A DNA stretch of 64,000 bases from Trileptium ribeirensis (lineage: Eukaryota > Nematoda > Enoplea > Enoplida > Thoracostomopsidae). Position 1 is the stretch's first letter. Each line of letters starts with the position of its first letter. The stretch lies in the NCBI GenBank assembly GCA_030248225.1, contig JASANE010016281.1, forward strand, positions 62,001 through 126,000, in the 5' to 3' direction. The translations under genes and the position numbers were made by a program. This document shows, piece by piece, positions 38,001-47,064 of this stretch. The notes under the pieces were generated by a model that worked only from the letters and a program-made list of their open reading frames with translations, was not told the origin of the DNA and did not search any database.

Positions 38001-39530
38001 GAGATGCATACCCTGTGATTCAACCAGAGTCAGCATAAGAGCATAATTCGTATGTCCATGTTTCGACGCGCAGTGATTTTTTATGTGATTAGAACGTTCA
38101 GTTGCTGCACGGACCCTTGCATTATTTTTAAGCACTAGGATTGCCATTTGTAACATTTGCAAGCCCAAACGTCAAACCCGATTTCTTGAAAAATACCATA
38201 CTGAATAGGTGTTCATTGATATCATGTCTTCGCCCGGCTTCGTACGTTTTCTTTCCTCTAAATTACCACGCCCAAGAAACTTTATCGCTTTGTTCATCAT
38301 AAGTCGCCCATCGTTGTCGCTGGTCATCAGCGAGTGTTTTAATTGCAGTTCTGATAACATTTGCTATCACTATGACGTAGAATAAAATGTCATAGTGCCG
38401 CCGCAGCCCCTTGCTTTTCAGGCATTTCACCACTGCGCGTTCTGGTAAATTCACGTATCAAAATAATTTCCTGATACTCGCTTAAAAACGCACATCACCT
38501 GTTACGCGTTTTTATCTTAGTATAAGGACGCCACAAATGTAAAGACGCGCATCTCCGGACGTTAAAGGATGCAAAAGTTAGGAGATACGCTAATTTGCCA
38601 AAGCTGTTCTTGTGCATATGCGTTAATGGCCAAATTGCCCCCGTTGACGAATTTGGTTTTTACTGCTGTGAAAAATCTGGCAAATTAAGTTAATGGGGCG
38701 ATAACTTTGGGTTCGTTTTAAAAATTTTAAAATTTTTAAAAAAGGTTTGTCGCGTTTATCTCGCTTTTATTTTTATATCTTTGTATCGCCTGTATCATTA
38801 TATACATCGACAGCGGACCGACACCCGCCTGCAAACTGGGCGGGAATTTTGGAAGACCTGGCCGACCCCAATTGCTAATAGGCTGGCCGGTCCGAAAAAT
38901 TGCGGCCGATTCTCACCTTTATTATACAGCAACCCTCCTAAACAAAAAGGCATACTGATAATGACTGCAAGTACGACGAGAGTGAGGAAATTTAATGAAT
39001 AATGCATGTAGTACTGTATATAAATACAAATGCATATATATGCTTATATTAGGCAGCAATTAATCATTTTCATTGATTTTGTATGTATATAGCTTTGATG
39101 TTGAAGGGTCTTTTCAGATTTTGATGGTACTGTGATGGAAAAGAAGTGAACGAAAATCATTTTCGGTCTTGCACAGTACGATAGCCTGCTAAACAGTTGT
39201 GATAAACACAAAGGCCCGTAAATTTAATTTAGAAACAGTAGTATAGGTAGAGATAATGTAATAACATTGTAATGCGGTATAAACTTAAACTTGGCACTAC
39301 AAAATCAAAGTCGTGAAGTTTAGATGTGTTCCAATTATATTTCTAGGTCGACGGCAATCGGAGTCACGCTGGTATGCGCCCGGATGGGAGCTATTTGTGG
39401 CAATCTTTCGTTTGGCTACTTAATAGACGAACATTGTGAGATTCCTCTGGCAATTGTCGCAGCTCTGCTCGTTGTTGGTGGAATAGCATCGTTTGCGCTC
39501 CGAGAGCCTACCAAACAGCATATTCAATAG
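13900..39530 (+). CDS. SV2/SVOP-like synaptic-vesicle MFS transporter (11 exons, spliced)
   Basis: This gene encodes a 12-helix major facilitator membrane protein related to synaptic vesicle glycoprotein 2 and its invertebrate relatives, expected in vesicle membranes; its substrate is unknown. Exons: 13900-14017, 14917-15084, 19423-19585, 22119-22240, 24492-24652, 25321-25401, 28610-28708, 31325-31413, 34535-34788, 37666-37825 and 39347-39530. All joints are GT..AG, all phases agree, and the total is 1,599 nt (532 codons plus TAG). Landmarks are the N-terminal YDYDDAIEEIG, the MFS loop SDIIGRRP after helix 2, the PESPKFLL motif after helix 6, FGYYGLNLWFPELF at helix 7, and ELFPTDLRSTA before helix 11. 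The 7-8 luminal loop is short (about 50 residues) with three N-glycosylation sequons, unlike the long loop of vertebrate SV2. The ATG at 13900 is the simplest start, but an upstream non-coding or coding exon is possible. Introns of up to 4.3 kb are full of transposons. Confidence 0.9.
14917..15084 (+). CDS. SV2-like exon 2 (helix 1)
   Basis: Acceptor ttgctttcag. Encodes GLGRFHFKLVLICGW...DAVEVLCVSLI, which is transmembrane helix 1 with the family's D-A-V-E, then the luminal loop. Donor G|gtaaca. Confidence 0.88.
15126..15280. mobile_element. Small MITE, copy 1
   Basis: An inverted pair (AAAATGACTGTCGC... and the reverse complement of ...GCTACAGTCATTTC) encloses an AT-rich centre with AAATTTGGT.TTAAATA. 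It is homologous to the copy at 19845-20040. Both copies lie in introns of the SV2-like gene. Confidence 0.5.
16990..17800 (+). pseudogene. Merlin-type (ISXO2-like DDE) transposase relic
   Basis: The family moves Merlin/IS1595 transposons. The first frame, to about 17345, carries GLCSKTVVYLYQF..DTCY and the strand IVKIEESLLTKRK. One base is then missing in an A-run, and the second frame continues with DQRWIFGGYC, RSAATLL, IHSDQWAGY, FTVNNTRNFVCP, GAHANHV and SHMDEF. These are the ordered landmarks of the DDE-fold transposase. The first catalytic Asp of the IDES motif is Glu here, so the copy would probably be inactive even without the frameshift. It lies in SV2-like intron 2. The N-terminal zinc ribbon is not visible. 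Confidence 0.75.
19423..19585 (+). CDS. SV2-like exon 3 (helices 2-3)
   Basis: Acceptor aacattttag. Encodes MMIGSYLWGTLSDIIGRRP, the MFS signature loop between helices 2 and 3, then helix 3 up to RFLSGLG. Donor GG|gtaaaa. Confidence 0.92.
19845..20040. mobile_element. Small MITE, copy 2
   Basis: Same termini and AT-rich centre as the 15126 copy, with outer ends reading acagtac...gtactgt. This one is longer and more symmetrical, with TTCGAC..GTCGAA inner arms. Confidence 0.5.
20240..20875. repeat. TG microsatellite and two ~153-bp tandem units
   Basis: A (TG)n tract is at about 20255-20288. From about 20595, two diverged direct units of about 153 bp follow (gtatggc[ag]cc..., tt.accaaaattt/ccaaatttcc, gacgtcct/acgtcctg, gg.attttcgg/ggttttgg). 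Open frames here on both strands follow the repeat and are not considered genes. Confidence 0.55.
22119..22240 (+). CDS. SV2-like exon 4 (helix 4 and start of 5)
   Basis: Acceptor ttctttacag. Encodes VGGSIPTIWAYFVEFQP, typical of helix 4 in the SV2 family, then FWMVGQLLTA. Donor G|gtaatt. Too short and phase-split to stand out as an ORF. Confidence 0.9.
23807..24161. mobile_element. hAT-type MITE with perfect 8-bp target duplication
   Basis: A 355-bp element with termini CAAGGGCGTATCCA and, reverse-complemented, CAAGGGCGTAGCCA. It is flanked by identical AGTGTGGC at 23799-23806 and 24162-24169. It has no coding capacity and carries long G-runs just inside the left end. The 8-bp duplication and CA..TG ends indicate mobilisation by a hAT-like transposase. 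It lies in SV2-like intron 4. Confidence 0.9.
24492..24652 (+). CDS. SV2-like exon 5 (helices 5-6)
   Basis: Acceptor gcaaattacag. Encodes GLAWGILPHEVV, STWRLFLVIATAI and LLLPESPKFLLK. The donor AAA|gttagc is weak but gives the required phase. Confidence 0.9.
25321..25401 (+). CDS. SV2-like exon 6 (cytosolic loop)
   Basis: Acceptor attgtttcag, donor CCG|gtaagg. Encodes 27 residues including NAKALRILQRIY, the helix that follows PESPKFLL in the family. Confidence 0.85.
25600..25870. repeat. Tandem duplication with GGTAATTAATTACC palindromes
   Basis: Two copies about 143 bp apart share gaacaggtaattag.catccca.ta.tga. TAATTAATTA palindromes occur repeatedly between and beside them. Confidence 0.6.
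26460..27600. repeat. Degenerate ~135-bp repeats with TTGAGCATTTCTAAG inserts
   Basis: Units containing AAAGTTTTTGAAAA, ATCGG.ATACGG.GG and TTTTCTGA.. recur around 26560, 26710, 27400 and 27520. Two clusters of a 20-21-bp word (TTGAGCATTTCTAAGAAA), at 26850-26920 and 27300-27360, bracket the unrelated central part. Confidence 0.55.
27870..28140. repeat. GTAC-rich minisatellite
   Basis: Short degenerate units of the form TTTGTACCCCTGT.GGTACGCATGTACC give about ten GTAC tetramers in 150 bp, fading into a less regular tail. Confidence 0.6.
28610..28708 (+). CDS. SV2-like exon 7 (Ser-rich cytosolic loop)
   Basis: Acceptor tgtattttag, donor AAT|gtatgt; 33 codons with phase 0 at both ends, so it could be an optional exon. 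The encoded Ser/Gly/Asn-rich loop has no strongly conserved motif. This makes it the least certain of the 11 exons, though it fits the position of the large central cytosolic loop. Confidence 0.6.
29191..30458. mobile_element. Non-autonomous hAT-like element
   Basis: Ends read AGAGATGGAAC inward from both sides. They are flanked by GCTCTAAG (29183-29190) and GCTCTAAC (30459-30466), an 8-bp target duplication with one mismatch. The subterminal regions on both sides carry many TGACCCAGT words. The interior includes repeated AGCGCCCAGTCAAG..ACGGCT units at 29690-29860. No transposase is visible. It lies in SV2-like intron 7. Confidence 0.7.
31325..31413 (+). CDS. SV2-like exon 8 (start of helix 7)
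   Basis: Acceptor atatttcaag, donor GG|gtaagt. Encodes TALFNPPNLQP and MALIIINFCLAFG, matching the loop and first half of helix 7 in SV2-family proteins. Confidence 0.88.
32270..32640. repeat. Degenerate ~40-bp tandem repeat
   Basis: Repeated words of the type GGACACTAT.ATTTT...AAAGATTA recur at roughly 35-45-bp spacing in SV2-like intron 8. Confidence 0.45.
34535..34788 (+). CDS. SV2-like exon 9 (helix 7 end, luminal loop, helix 8)
   Basis: Acceptor tgttcttcag, donor A|gtaagt. Encodes YYGLNLWFPELF, a loop with NIS, NES and NIS glycosylation sequons and Cys residues, VFRDNFIIASAQLPGN, and LLFLDYIGRKP at the helix 8-9 loop. Confidence 0.92.
35597..36928 (-). mobile_element. Decayed mariner/Tc-type transposon
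   Basis: Inverted termini (TATACAGGTGGTCTCATAAG at the low end; a 16/20 match reverse-complemented at 36909-36928) sit at TA sites. On the minus strand several frames together give transposase landmarks: a cro/HTH-linker region with RPRYHK near 36680, FGPFFFDG.VI..NYL near 36190, and a DGAPPHFA-like segment followed by LGRRTIVEWPARSLDLNPP near 35900-36060. Many stops and frameshifts make it a dead copy. It lies in SV2-like intron 9. Confidence 0.8.
37666..37825 (+). CDS. SV2-like exon 10 (helices 9-10)
   Basis: The acceptor tatattttag at 37665 gives phase 1 as required; the nearer-looking acceptor after ggtattttcag at about 37612 would run into a stop. Encodes IGIVLSAISIFTVYAVQ and FNCLDAFSTELFPTDLR. 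Donor AG|gtgaat. Confidence 0.9.
37974..38454 (-). pseudogene. Possible decayed coding remnant, unidentified
   Basis: One minus-strand frame runs from 38360 to 37974 with a single TGA. A second overlapping frame extends it upstream to 38454 (words such as LADDQRQRWATYDEQSDK and ATERSNHIKNHCASKHGH). The mixed charged/hydrophobic composition looks protein-like, but I recognise no family. It lies in SV2-like intron 10 and would probably be mobile-element debris. Confidence 0.25.
39347..39530 (+). CDS. SV2-like exon 11 (helices 11-12, stop)
   Basis: Acceptor atatttctag. Encodes STAIGVTLVCARMGAICGN, then a last helix rich in Ala/Val/Ile, then LREPTKQHIQ and TAG at 39528-39530. Confidence 0.9.
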
Positions 39531-42193
39531 CAACGGAAACCTGTGGTGGAAAAGGAGCGTTGTAATTCAAATACATTCCAACAGCAATCCATTAAAATTG
39601 TCAACCTGTGGATTCCATCACCGCCTATAATTTTGAAAGATCAGTGATTAGCTTCGAGTTTTTTATGTCAAACATGATTACACTTCTTGTATCTAGAACA
39701 AGTTATTTTCACGTCATTTGTTTACGAAGAGCCGAAAGCTTGAGAAAAGTTTTATCTTCAAGTGAATAAATTTCAAAACAACTCTATGCAAACTCATTCG
39801 AATCAGGGCGACATATTAGTAGGATTGCATGCACTGTCACCGCCAGCACATTTATCATGTTCGTAAAATATACAATTTTACGTATGCAATGGAATTTACC
39901 ATGGAAGAACCCAAATTTTTGTTAAATACGCACAATTTACTACTAAATTATATACCAAAACGGACGAAATCACTGTCATGCCGAGTTAGGCCTAATATTC
40001 TTTATTTTGTTCCAATTATATATACACAAATGCTGTCTGCAGCTTCTGTATCACGTAATTATCTTATATATTGTCACGTATATATGTAAATTAAATTGTT
40101 AGCATTAGTGCGGGGGTACATATGCCAGGTGGAATTCAAGTGTCATTTTCACTTTACTTTAATGCCAAACCAAACTGTCATGGACCATTATAAACATCTT
40201 CATCGCAAAATGTAAAAATGTTTTGCAGGAACTGTATGAACCAAGGATAATGTGATTACAGCTAACCAACAGTTCAGCTCGTTGCCCTGTGTGCTACATA
40301 AAATACAGCTTCATCGAGTTTTACCTAACATTAAATAATTTACTTTTCACAAGACAAATATATAACATCGCATATGTTAGCTAGACCAGAAATAGCTACA
40401 AGACATACCCCTGCCGTTGGTTAGTGTTTAGGCCTCTTTTGTAGCAAAGTACTGGTGCTGTGCACGTTTGCTTGGGACAACTAAGAGCATCATGAGTTTT
40501 GCGTGCCCCAACGTGCTCGTTATGGCACAAACTTTATTTTTGGTCCTGTATAATTGATAAACGGATAATATTGAATGCTCCAATAGTAGAGGCTTTTCCG
40601 GTGGTTAGTAAACTTTACCATATAAACTTGTGAAACATGCCCGCATGACCAGCTTTGGCAGCGAAACGTATATTAGTTTGACAGTTTGTAACGTGACAAA
40701 ATATAAAATCAGTCGGGAGCAGTAAGCTATATCTATTTGTTTCATACGCACTCCAACAACTAACAGCTGCGTCGATAACTGCAAAACAGCGGTATGGTTC
40801 TAGCTATATATAATTACAGCATCATGCGTTATGTACATACATGCAAGGTGAAAGCTTAATTCAAATATCTTTTACACCATCATCCTGACGGATGGTGGTG
40901 AATAAATTACACCGAAAATATATATTGAATTCATATTTAAAATATATGAAGAAAGAGTTAACCACTGTTGCCTTTGTGAAGTTCTGTTGGAAACGCCACT
41001 TTCTGAAAGGCAATATATTTTCCTGATCAGCTCACACGTTATCGGCAAGATAAAATTCTATTAGTGTGATCATAAACCAGGGAATAACCGTAATTTCGGT
41101 TCCGTCGAAAATCGTGTTCCGGCTGCGGTTCCGGTAAGACAAAACCATTCTAAAACCGAAATTCGGGTTTAAAAGTTTTGTATAAAACTTTCCACAGTTT
41201 GCTTCATCTGTGGTGCAAACATACGTTTATACACAGTGATCAATTTCCAGTACAATCAAACAAAAGAAAATATTAGCTCACCCAATTGTGCTATGAAACG
41301 TAAGTGTGACATCGTATGACTTAAGCATTCGCATAAATTCACTAGGAATTTTTTTATCCTGACCCTGCAGCAGCGTGTTAAACAAGGCTAGGGGGTGCTT
41401 GTAGCACCTGTTTCACCCATTTAGAGAGTTGCGGTGTATTATATAAATGAACCGGCCCAACGTTATATGCATAAGAGGGTATGGATTGTTTAGAAGTACT
41501 TAGTTGTTTGCTTAGCTAAATTGCGCCAAGTGCTAGCCAGTGCTCTTGAAAATTTTGTAAATCAGCCTATATTAGAGTAAAATAACATCCAATATAGCCA
41601 GAAACTGCGTTCGTAGTAATGGACTCTAGTTGTTGAAACTGTGAGAGCAGTGTCACAGTTTCTCTTATAGCATTCTAATCAGAAAATCATCGTTATAATC
41701 AGACTGATAGGTACTGGTTGCCTAACGCTAACCCGAAGTATTTATCTGACCACTGATCAGAAAATTATAGTATACTTTTATTTTCTTTTTGAACAATATA
41801 AACCAATAATTTCAAGTTTCCTCTGAATAACATGTAACAAAACCCGCGGTACCGTCGGTTGGGGGAAGGGTCCTCTGAAGAGCACCACCCTACCCCCGAA
41901 CCCTTGCTACGGCATATATGGTATGACACTTATATGTTGGGTGGTGTCGAAAATCTTTTGCCACGTTTCAGCGCATAAAATATTACGCGTTCGGCGTTCG
42001 TATATCCGAGATGCGCATCTGTGCGTATATATCAATACATTTCATATCACTTGCAACTTTTAGTTATGTTTTTCAATAAAGTTAACTTCATTGAAAACAA
42101 ATGGTCGGTATAATTAGTTTATTACTATACGACGGCTTCCTCGTTCAAATAATTAAGGAGATATCCTGTCAAGGTTACAGTTGCCTCTTACAG
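39531..42193. other. 3' flank of SV2-like gene and intergenic/intronic DNA
   Basis: The SV2-like 3' UTR presumably starts here; no confident polyadenylation site was assigned. No other coding sequence is recognised. Upstream exons of the unidentified gene at 42194 may be hidden here. Confidence 0.4.
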
Positions 42194-42556
42194 CCGCCAT
42201 ATATTTATTTCAAGACATTTGGACAATTGTTCTATCCTTTGAACCAGAGCTGCTGGGTTATAACAAAGCCTGCCTGGATTTTCTCGAATACTGTTCGACA
42301 ATTTCCGCAAGTGATAGGTTTACGTATTTAAGGTATACCAACATATATAAAGAAAATACATTTCAGTTGCCATTTAGAATGTGCTCTTCGCGCATTGCCC
42401 GCACTTCTGCTAGATCTCTCAACTCAAACCGTAAAACTACATTTAAATGGCCCAACTTTATGGTTAGTGCTAATAGCTACGACCATGATTTCAAATATAT
42501 ATGTCAAGGATTATCCTAAGCTTTTGCGGTTGTTTAGATATCTAGGCAACTTATAA
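42194..42556 (+). CDS. C-terminal coding sequence of an unidentified helical protein
   Basis: A frame preceded by acceptor cctcttacag reads AIYLFQDIWTIVLSFEPELL...LEYCSTISASDRFTYL to a donor at 42332/42333. After a 34-bp GT..AG gap the frame resumes at 42367 with CHLECALRALPALLLDLST, continues through LWLVLIATTM and KDYPKLLRLFRYLGNL, and stops at TAA 42554-42556. Composition suggests amphipathic helical repeats (HEAT/ARM-like), but I cannot name the family. The gap could be a very short intron or two indels in a decaying gene. An in-frame stretch just upstream (42101-42174, IISLLLYDGFLVQIIKEISC) may belong too, separated by 20 bp. Confidence 0.35.
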
Positions 42557-44450
42557 TTCATTGGCATAAAAAATTGTCGTAAAGAAGATAAATACCTAGG
42601 TTTCTTGTTATAAATCTGAGAGTGCACGTAACAACATTAGCGATGTTACATACAAGCGCTTGTGCGTAACAACCTCAATAAAGTTGTTACACAGAACCCG
42701 TTTTGCGTAACAACTCACGAAGGTTGTACTATCGAATGTACTGTTTCCATACACACGTGTGTATATGCTGACGATGTCGAGTAAGCGCACACATTTCTCT
42801 GTAACGACGCAATATGTATACTGGGATTGGAGATAGAGCTATATTGTATAGTCTACGCTCCATGCATTACAAGCGCACTCAGGCTGACGCATGGAAAGCA
42901 TTTTTTGCTTTGCTGCACCAAAAACCGACATCTTGATAGATAAAAACATGATTAGCTTCCTCAGGACCTTCAAAGTTTCAGAGTGTTAATAATGGCACCG
43001 CAAATGTTAATTATGTTTAATGTAAAATATATTTTATTACATTTTTAATGGACAGTACCTTCTTTTATTTCTTGATCTATTATTTTACCATATATAAGTT
43101 CCGAAGACTAGGTTCTAATTTAAATGAAGTTTCCGATTGCTGGTTCCAATTCCGGTTATTCTGTGCCGTAAATATTAGCGTTTGCAACTCCAAAATGCTA
43201 AATAATAGTTAGTTTAATTCCAAAACCCAAGAAAATGTTACTAATATTTCTTTAAAACGGTTACTTATCTGCTCATTTTAAACGTGGGTTTGCCGAGGTT
43301 TCTTGAGAATTTTATAAGTTTATAAATATCCTTCGCGTTAACGAATTTAGTATATATATATATGGTTGACGTATACAATGTTTGTGGTTATTCTGTTGTT
43401 TAAGAAGAAAAATCGTGAATTTTTGGAGTGTTCCGTACCTACATTCATTGGAACCACAATTTGCAGCATGTTGAGAATTTACCACAGCAGAGTGTTGCTC
43501 GTCAGTTTCCTTATACGACAATGATATGAACATACCTGAAGGGCTTTGGGCGGCCTTCATATGAACGCATCAATGTTGCATGAGCACTAACATTAATCGT
43601 TGAGGTGGTTTACTCGTGTGTCAATGTTTTAATACCTTGGGCCATTGTGAGTATGTAAATATATTAGTAGATAAAAAAGGCTGGTTTTACCCCCCCCCCC
43701 ACACAGTGGTGGGGGAAGTGGGGTGATGACTCATGGCCCCCACACAAGTGATATATATACATAAATAATAACCCCACATAAATAACCCCACACAGATGTG
43801 GGGTACTATGTATGTGTTTATGCATAATATATATCGATGTATGTAATACATATAATGTTGTAAGGGAGATCAAGTTGCTTAGAATAAAAAACAAACCGTG
43901 TCATATACAGCTTAGTTACAAATTAATCAAGGCATATATTTGTTTCCATAACAACCAGTTCATAAATATAACATTTATCTGGTTACATAGGCGTGGTGTA
44001 CTTTTAATCTATTATTTCTGACAGCAGTAATAGATAAACACATATATTTAATTATTGTTTCCGGAAATTATGACATCATGCTTTAATCAAACGCAATGTA
44101 ATTATATTAGTTTTCATGATTATGATGTCATTTCAAATGCGGTTATAACACAAGACTGGATACCCGAGGGAACGGAACACCTACGTCTGGTAAAAAGAGG
44201 GAACCATGTTAGTTATTTGTTTAAATATATTTGGAATGATACTCGGGTTGTGCTTGTTGAACTCTATACTATGATTAATACCCATATGCAACATAGATTT
44301 GGCTTGTTTTTGTTTGGATTGAAATCGATATCATTTGAATTATCAATACGTTTCAAATTACATTGTGGAGTACGCAAATTTCACGACATCCGTCAGAATA
44401 AACAAAAATATGTATCTGTAACGTGTTGCGGGTTCTATTGTGGACTGAAC
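42557..44450. other. Intergenic stretch, nothing recognised
   Basis: AT-rich, with a C-run and short CCCCACA repeats at about 43690-43805. The open frame at 44055-44492 lacks recognisable features. Confidence 0.4.
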
Positions 44451-44451
44451 T

Positions 44452-44608
44452 TGCTTTCTTCAAGCATGTTTTGCTGTTGTCGATGGCTGTGAGTGATCGC
44501 TCTCTTCGAGCGATTTTGAATGCGCAGCTATACAATTGATGTAGCCCTCTTCAGGCTAATAAATCGATAGCCTTCTTCAGGCGACTAAATCAATAGCCTT
44601 CTTCAGGC
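44452..44608. repeat. Array of five small hairpins with a constant TTCTTCA loop
   Basis: Five stem-loops at 44452-44466, 44496-44514, 44542-44558, 44570-44582 and 44596-44608 share a 7-nt loop YTCTTCR but have different, internally complementary stems (TGCT/AGCA, ATCGCT/AGCGAT, TAGCC/GGCTA, GCC/GGC, GCC/GGC). Spacing of the last three is about 26-28 bp. The array ends 17 bp outside the retroelement LTR. Confidence 0.65.
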
Positions 44609-44625
44609 GAATAAATCAATATAAA

Positions 44626-44982
44626 TGTAACTATCGTCGTCTGACAAGACGGTATGGGTGATGAAAGCACAAAAATGATTTAGCACAACTGAATCTATTT
44701 ACTGTCACGAGCACCGATTATATATACCCAATAACCCACGCAAGTTATATAATAAATATCAAAATGTCATCTGGATTTTCCAAAGTTCACAAACTGCAAA
44801 TTATATTTTCACAATGCTCACAAACTTCACAATTTATAAATCATACAATAAATCTCAATTGCAATACAAACCACCAGCTATAATGTTCTGCAGCCCAGGA
44901 ATCTAAAATTTATCGAAATGTCAGATTTTAAAATTTATCGAAATGTCAAATCCGATACATAGCCTACTCACGCATTGTTACA
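44626..44982 (-). repeat. 3' LTR of the Ty3/Gypsy element
   Basis: The 357-bp sequence begins TGTAAC and ends GTTACA, giving the TG..CA ends and short terminal inversion of an LTR, and lies next to a polypurine tract on the correct side. It contains a duplicated AAAATTTATCGAAATGTCA word at 44907-44950. With no second copy in the window the boundaries rest on termini and tract only. Confidence 0.75.
44718..44727 (-). promoter_or_regulatory. Possible TATA box in LTR
   Basis: The minus strand reads GGGTATATATAATCGG, a TATA-like element inside the LTR at a place suitable for a U3 promoter. No start site can be verified. Confidence 0.35.
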
Positions 44983-44985
44983 CTA

Positions 44986-44995
44986 CTCCCCCTTC
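44986..44995 (-). other. Polypurine tract
   Basis: GAAGGGGGAG on the minus strand lies three bases before the LTR's TGTAAC. This is the expected primer site for plus-strand DNA synthesis in LTR elements. Confidence 0.75.
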
Positions 44996-45044
44996 AAGCT
45001 ACTTTGTCCTCAAAGTAAAGACCCATTTACATACCCATGCCTGT

Positions 45045-45893
45045 TTATAATCCTTGTTCTGCTAATCGTCGTAATATTCTTCGCCGTTTAGCACCTTGTC
45101 CGCGTTTCGTGTTTCGACGCATTTCATCGGAATCGGCAGGAAGGTGACGGCGCTCACCTTCAATATTTTGCGGTTGCTGACCGTTATCGTTCGATTCATG
45201 GTGATCGATTTCGTTATTCACTGGATGGACAATGGGTTCCTGGATAACTGCTGGATTGGCTGTGCAGTTGTGATGAATTGTATCTTCATCTGGTTTGAAC
45301 TTTGGGAGAGATAACTCCATTTGTCTTTTGCCCAAGCGTGGATCAGCGGGGGGTTGTGGTCCTTCGCGTCGTGGCGAAAGCGGTACTATGCGCGGTATTT
45401 TGTACAGCACTTTCTTAATTGTATCGTTATCTTCACGTTTACGCTTTGAAGTCCGAATTGCAGTTGAAGTAGGAATAAACGACAACAACAACTCCCGCTC
45501 CCGATTACCGTGGGCGTCCGGAGATCGACAGTACGATTTGAATCGTGTGATGTCTGGCATGCGCCAATTTGCTGCGGGATCGTATTCGTTTGCTGATGCA
45601 GTAATTGCTCTATCGACCGGTTGGAAATAATTACTCGACCAGGTCTCGTTGCAACTCGGTTCCCACTTTATTAATTTCTTGCCTTTCTCGCGTCTATGTA
45701 ACTTTCGGCGAGAAGATTCGCGTGACGGTAATTTAACTGTGATGGAGCATCGCGCCATATACGAAACTATGAATGTTGTAGCTGCTGCTCCAACCCGGCC
45801 TGGACAGTCCATGTCATAATGACCATTATACAGTTGCGCAGTTCCTTCACATATTCGGGTTACCGCGAAATGAGGGGATATATTATGTGACAT
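45045..45893 (-). CDS. Accessory ORF 2 of the retroelement (Arg-rich, 282 aa)
   Basis: An intact ATG-started ORF between the polypurine tract and accessory ORF 1. No known family is recognised. It is strongly basic. A segment at residues about 101-136 (YDPAANWR, DITRFKSYCRSPDAHG, then an acidic/Leu stretch) is clearly shared with the 392-aa neighbour. The C-terminus is an arginine-rich block (TKRGQGAKRRRILRRLAEQ), the kind of sequence that can act as nuclear localisation or RNA-binding signal. Its position 3' of pol is where retroviruses keep regulatory or envelope genes; a Rev/Tat-like role is only a guess. It would need a spliced or subgenomic mRNA for translation. Confidence 0.7.
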   Translation of the reverse strand: MSHNISPHFAVTRICEGTAQLYNGHYDMDCPGRVGAAATTFIVSYMARCSITVKLPSRESSRRKLHRREKGKKLIKWEPSCNETWSSNYFQPVDRAITASANEYDPAANWRMPDITRFKSYCRSPDAHGNRERELLLSFIPTSTAIRTSKRKREDNDTIKKVLYKIPRIVPLSPRREGPQPPADPRLGKRQMELSLPKFKPDEDTIHHNCTANPAVIQEPIVHPVNNEIDHHESNDNGQQPQNIEGERRHLPADSDEMRRNTKRGQGAKRRRILRRLAEQGL

Positions 45894-47064
45894 CGCACAA
45901 CGCGCTTTCAGAGTTAACCGTTTAATCGAATAATACAGATGATATATTAGGCCGTGTTAAACGATTATTCTCACGCTCAGTATTACAGGTCAAGCCAATT
46001 ACTACTGTTGCTGTCACTTTAATTTATTGAAGTTACGACCGTGGTTAAATATTAGAACAATAAGATAAGCTGAAATGTAGCAGTAACTATAATTATTTGA
46101 CATGTGCACGATTTTTTATACTACCGTCGCTGAATCTTTCCAGTTATCTATTTTAAACTGTGTTTATAAAATTATAGCTACAACAGTCTTAACTATGCCA
46201 TCGCCGTAATCGTAGGTACAAAGTTAGTTTAAAAGCGGGTAGGCACCACATGCTCAGGATACGTTTGGCTGCCTTCTACAGGCAATACAATTGCTTTCTG
46301 CAAGCAACAAAAGTTTATTGCTTATAGTTGATACGAATGCATTCTTCATGCAAAAGCAAAGCCGAGTGCCGCTCGCAGCTTATGAAAAACCAAGAAATAA
46401 GAATTGAATTGTCAGCGCTGAGGCATTGCAGATATTATAGAAAACGATGCAGAAACTAACAACATGATATATACTATCGAACATCGTAAGCAACGTGCGA
46501 TTATGATTTTAGAAAAGCTTTAGTCTGTGTGAAAAATTCGTAATATTTTTTGTTGCTTTGCACACCAGACATTATGTTGCCGTATTGTAAAATTCGAGTC
46601 ATGCAAGCTTAGAGTTTGGACCATCAATATGACGTGCTACATGAAACATAGTTTCAGAAAGAACAGAGAAGCGTTAGAACTATATGCATTCGTACATAAG
46701 CGTATTAGTTTGTTTAAATGTATCGATAAGTTGGGCATCTAGAACGCAGATGATATCTTTTTAATCCTGGTCTGCGAGCTATATCACATTCATGTAATTT
46801 CAATCTGTTAGGGACATTTCCCTGCTCGCTTGAACGTAGCAAAGTCTCTTCGCCATCATCACTTTCCCCGATGGATTAGCGTGTCTCACGCGCCATCGAC
46901 ACAAAAAACATAATCAAAGCAATTGACGAATTAATATAGTTGTGCACATGACTCGAACATAAATGACCATGTTACCAAACCGTTACATGCATTATGTTTT
47001 AATTAGCCATTGATATTTGTACTGGCTATTGTTTTGATGAAATATTGTATGCACTGCTGATTGG
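45894..47064. other. Spacer between the two accessory ORFs
   Basis: No coding sequence was found in this 1.2-kb part of the element. It includes three TTCTNCA-loop hairpins (separate entry) and could hold splice signals for accessory ORF 2. Confidence 0.45.
46270..46352. repeat. Three hairpins with TTCTNCA loops inside the element
   Basis: Stem-loops at 46270-46284 (TGCC/GGCA), 46291-46307 (TTGCT/AGCAA) and 46338-46352 (TGCA/TGCA) each enclose a 7-nt loop TTCTACA, TTCTGCA or TTCTTCA. They are the same design as the array at 44452-44608. Confidence 0.65.

Noticed and set aside
44055..44492. 145-codon ORF upstream of the LTR flank
   Set aside because: No recognisable motif, its end overlaps the hairpin array, and its composition looks like background.
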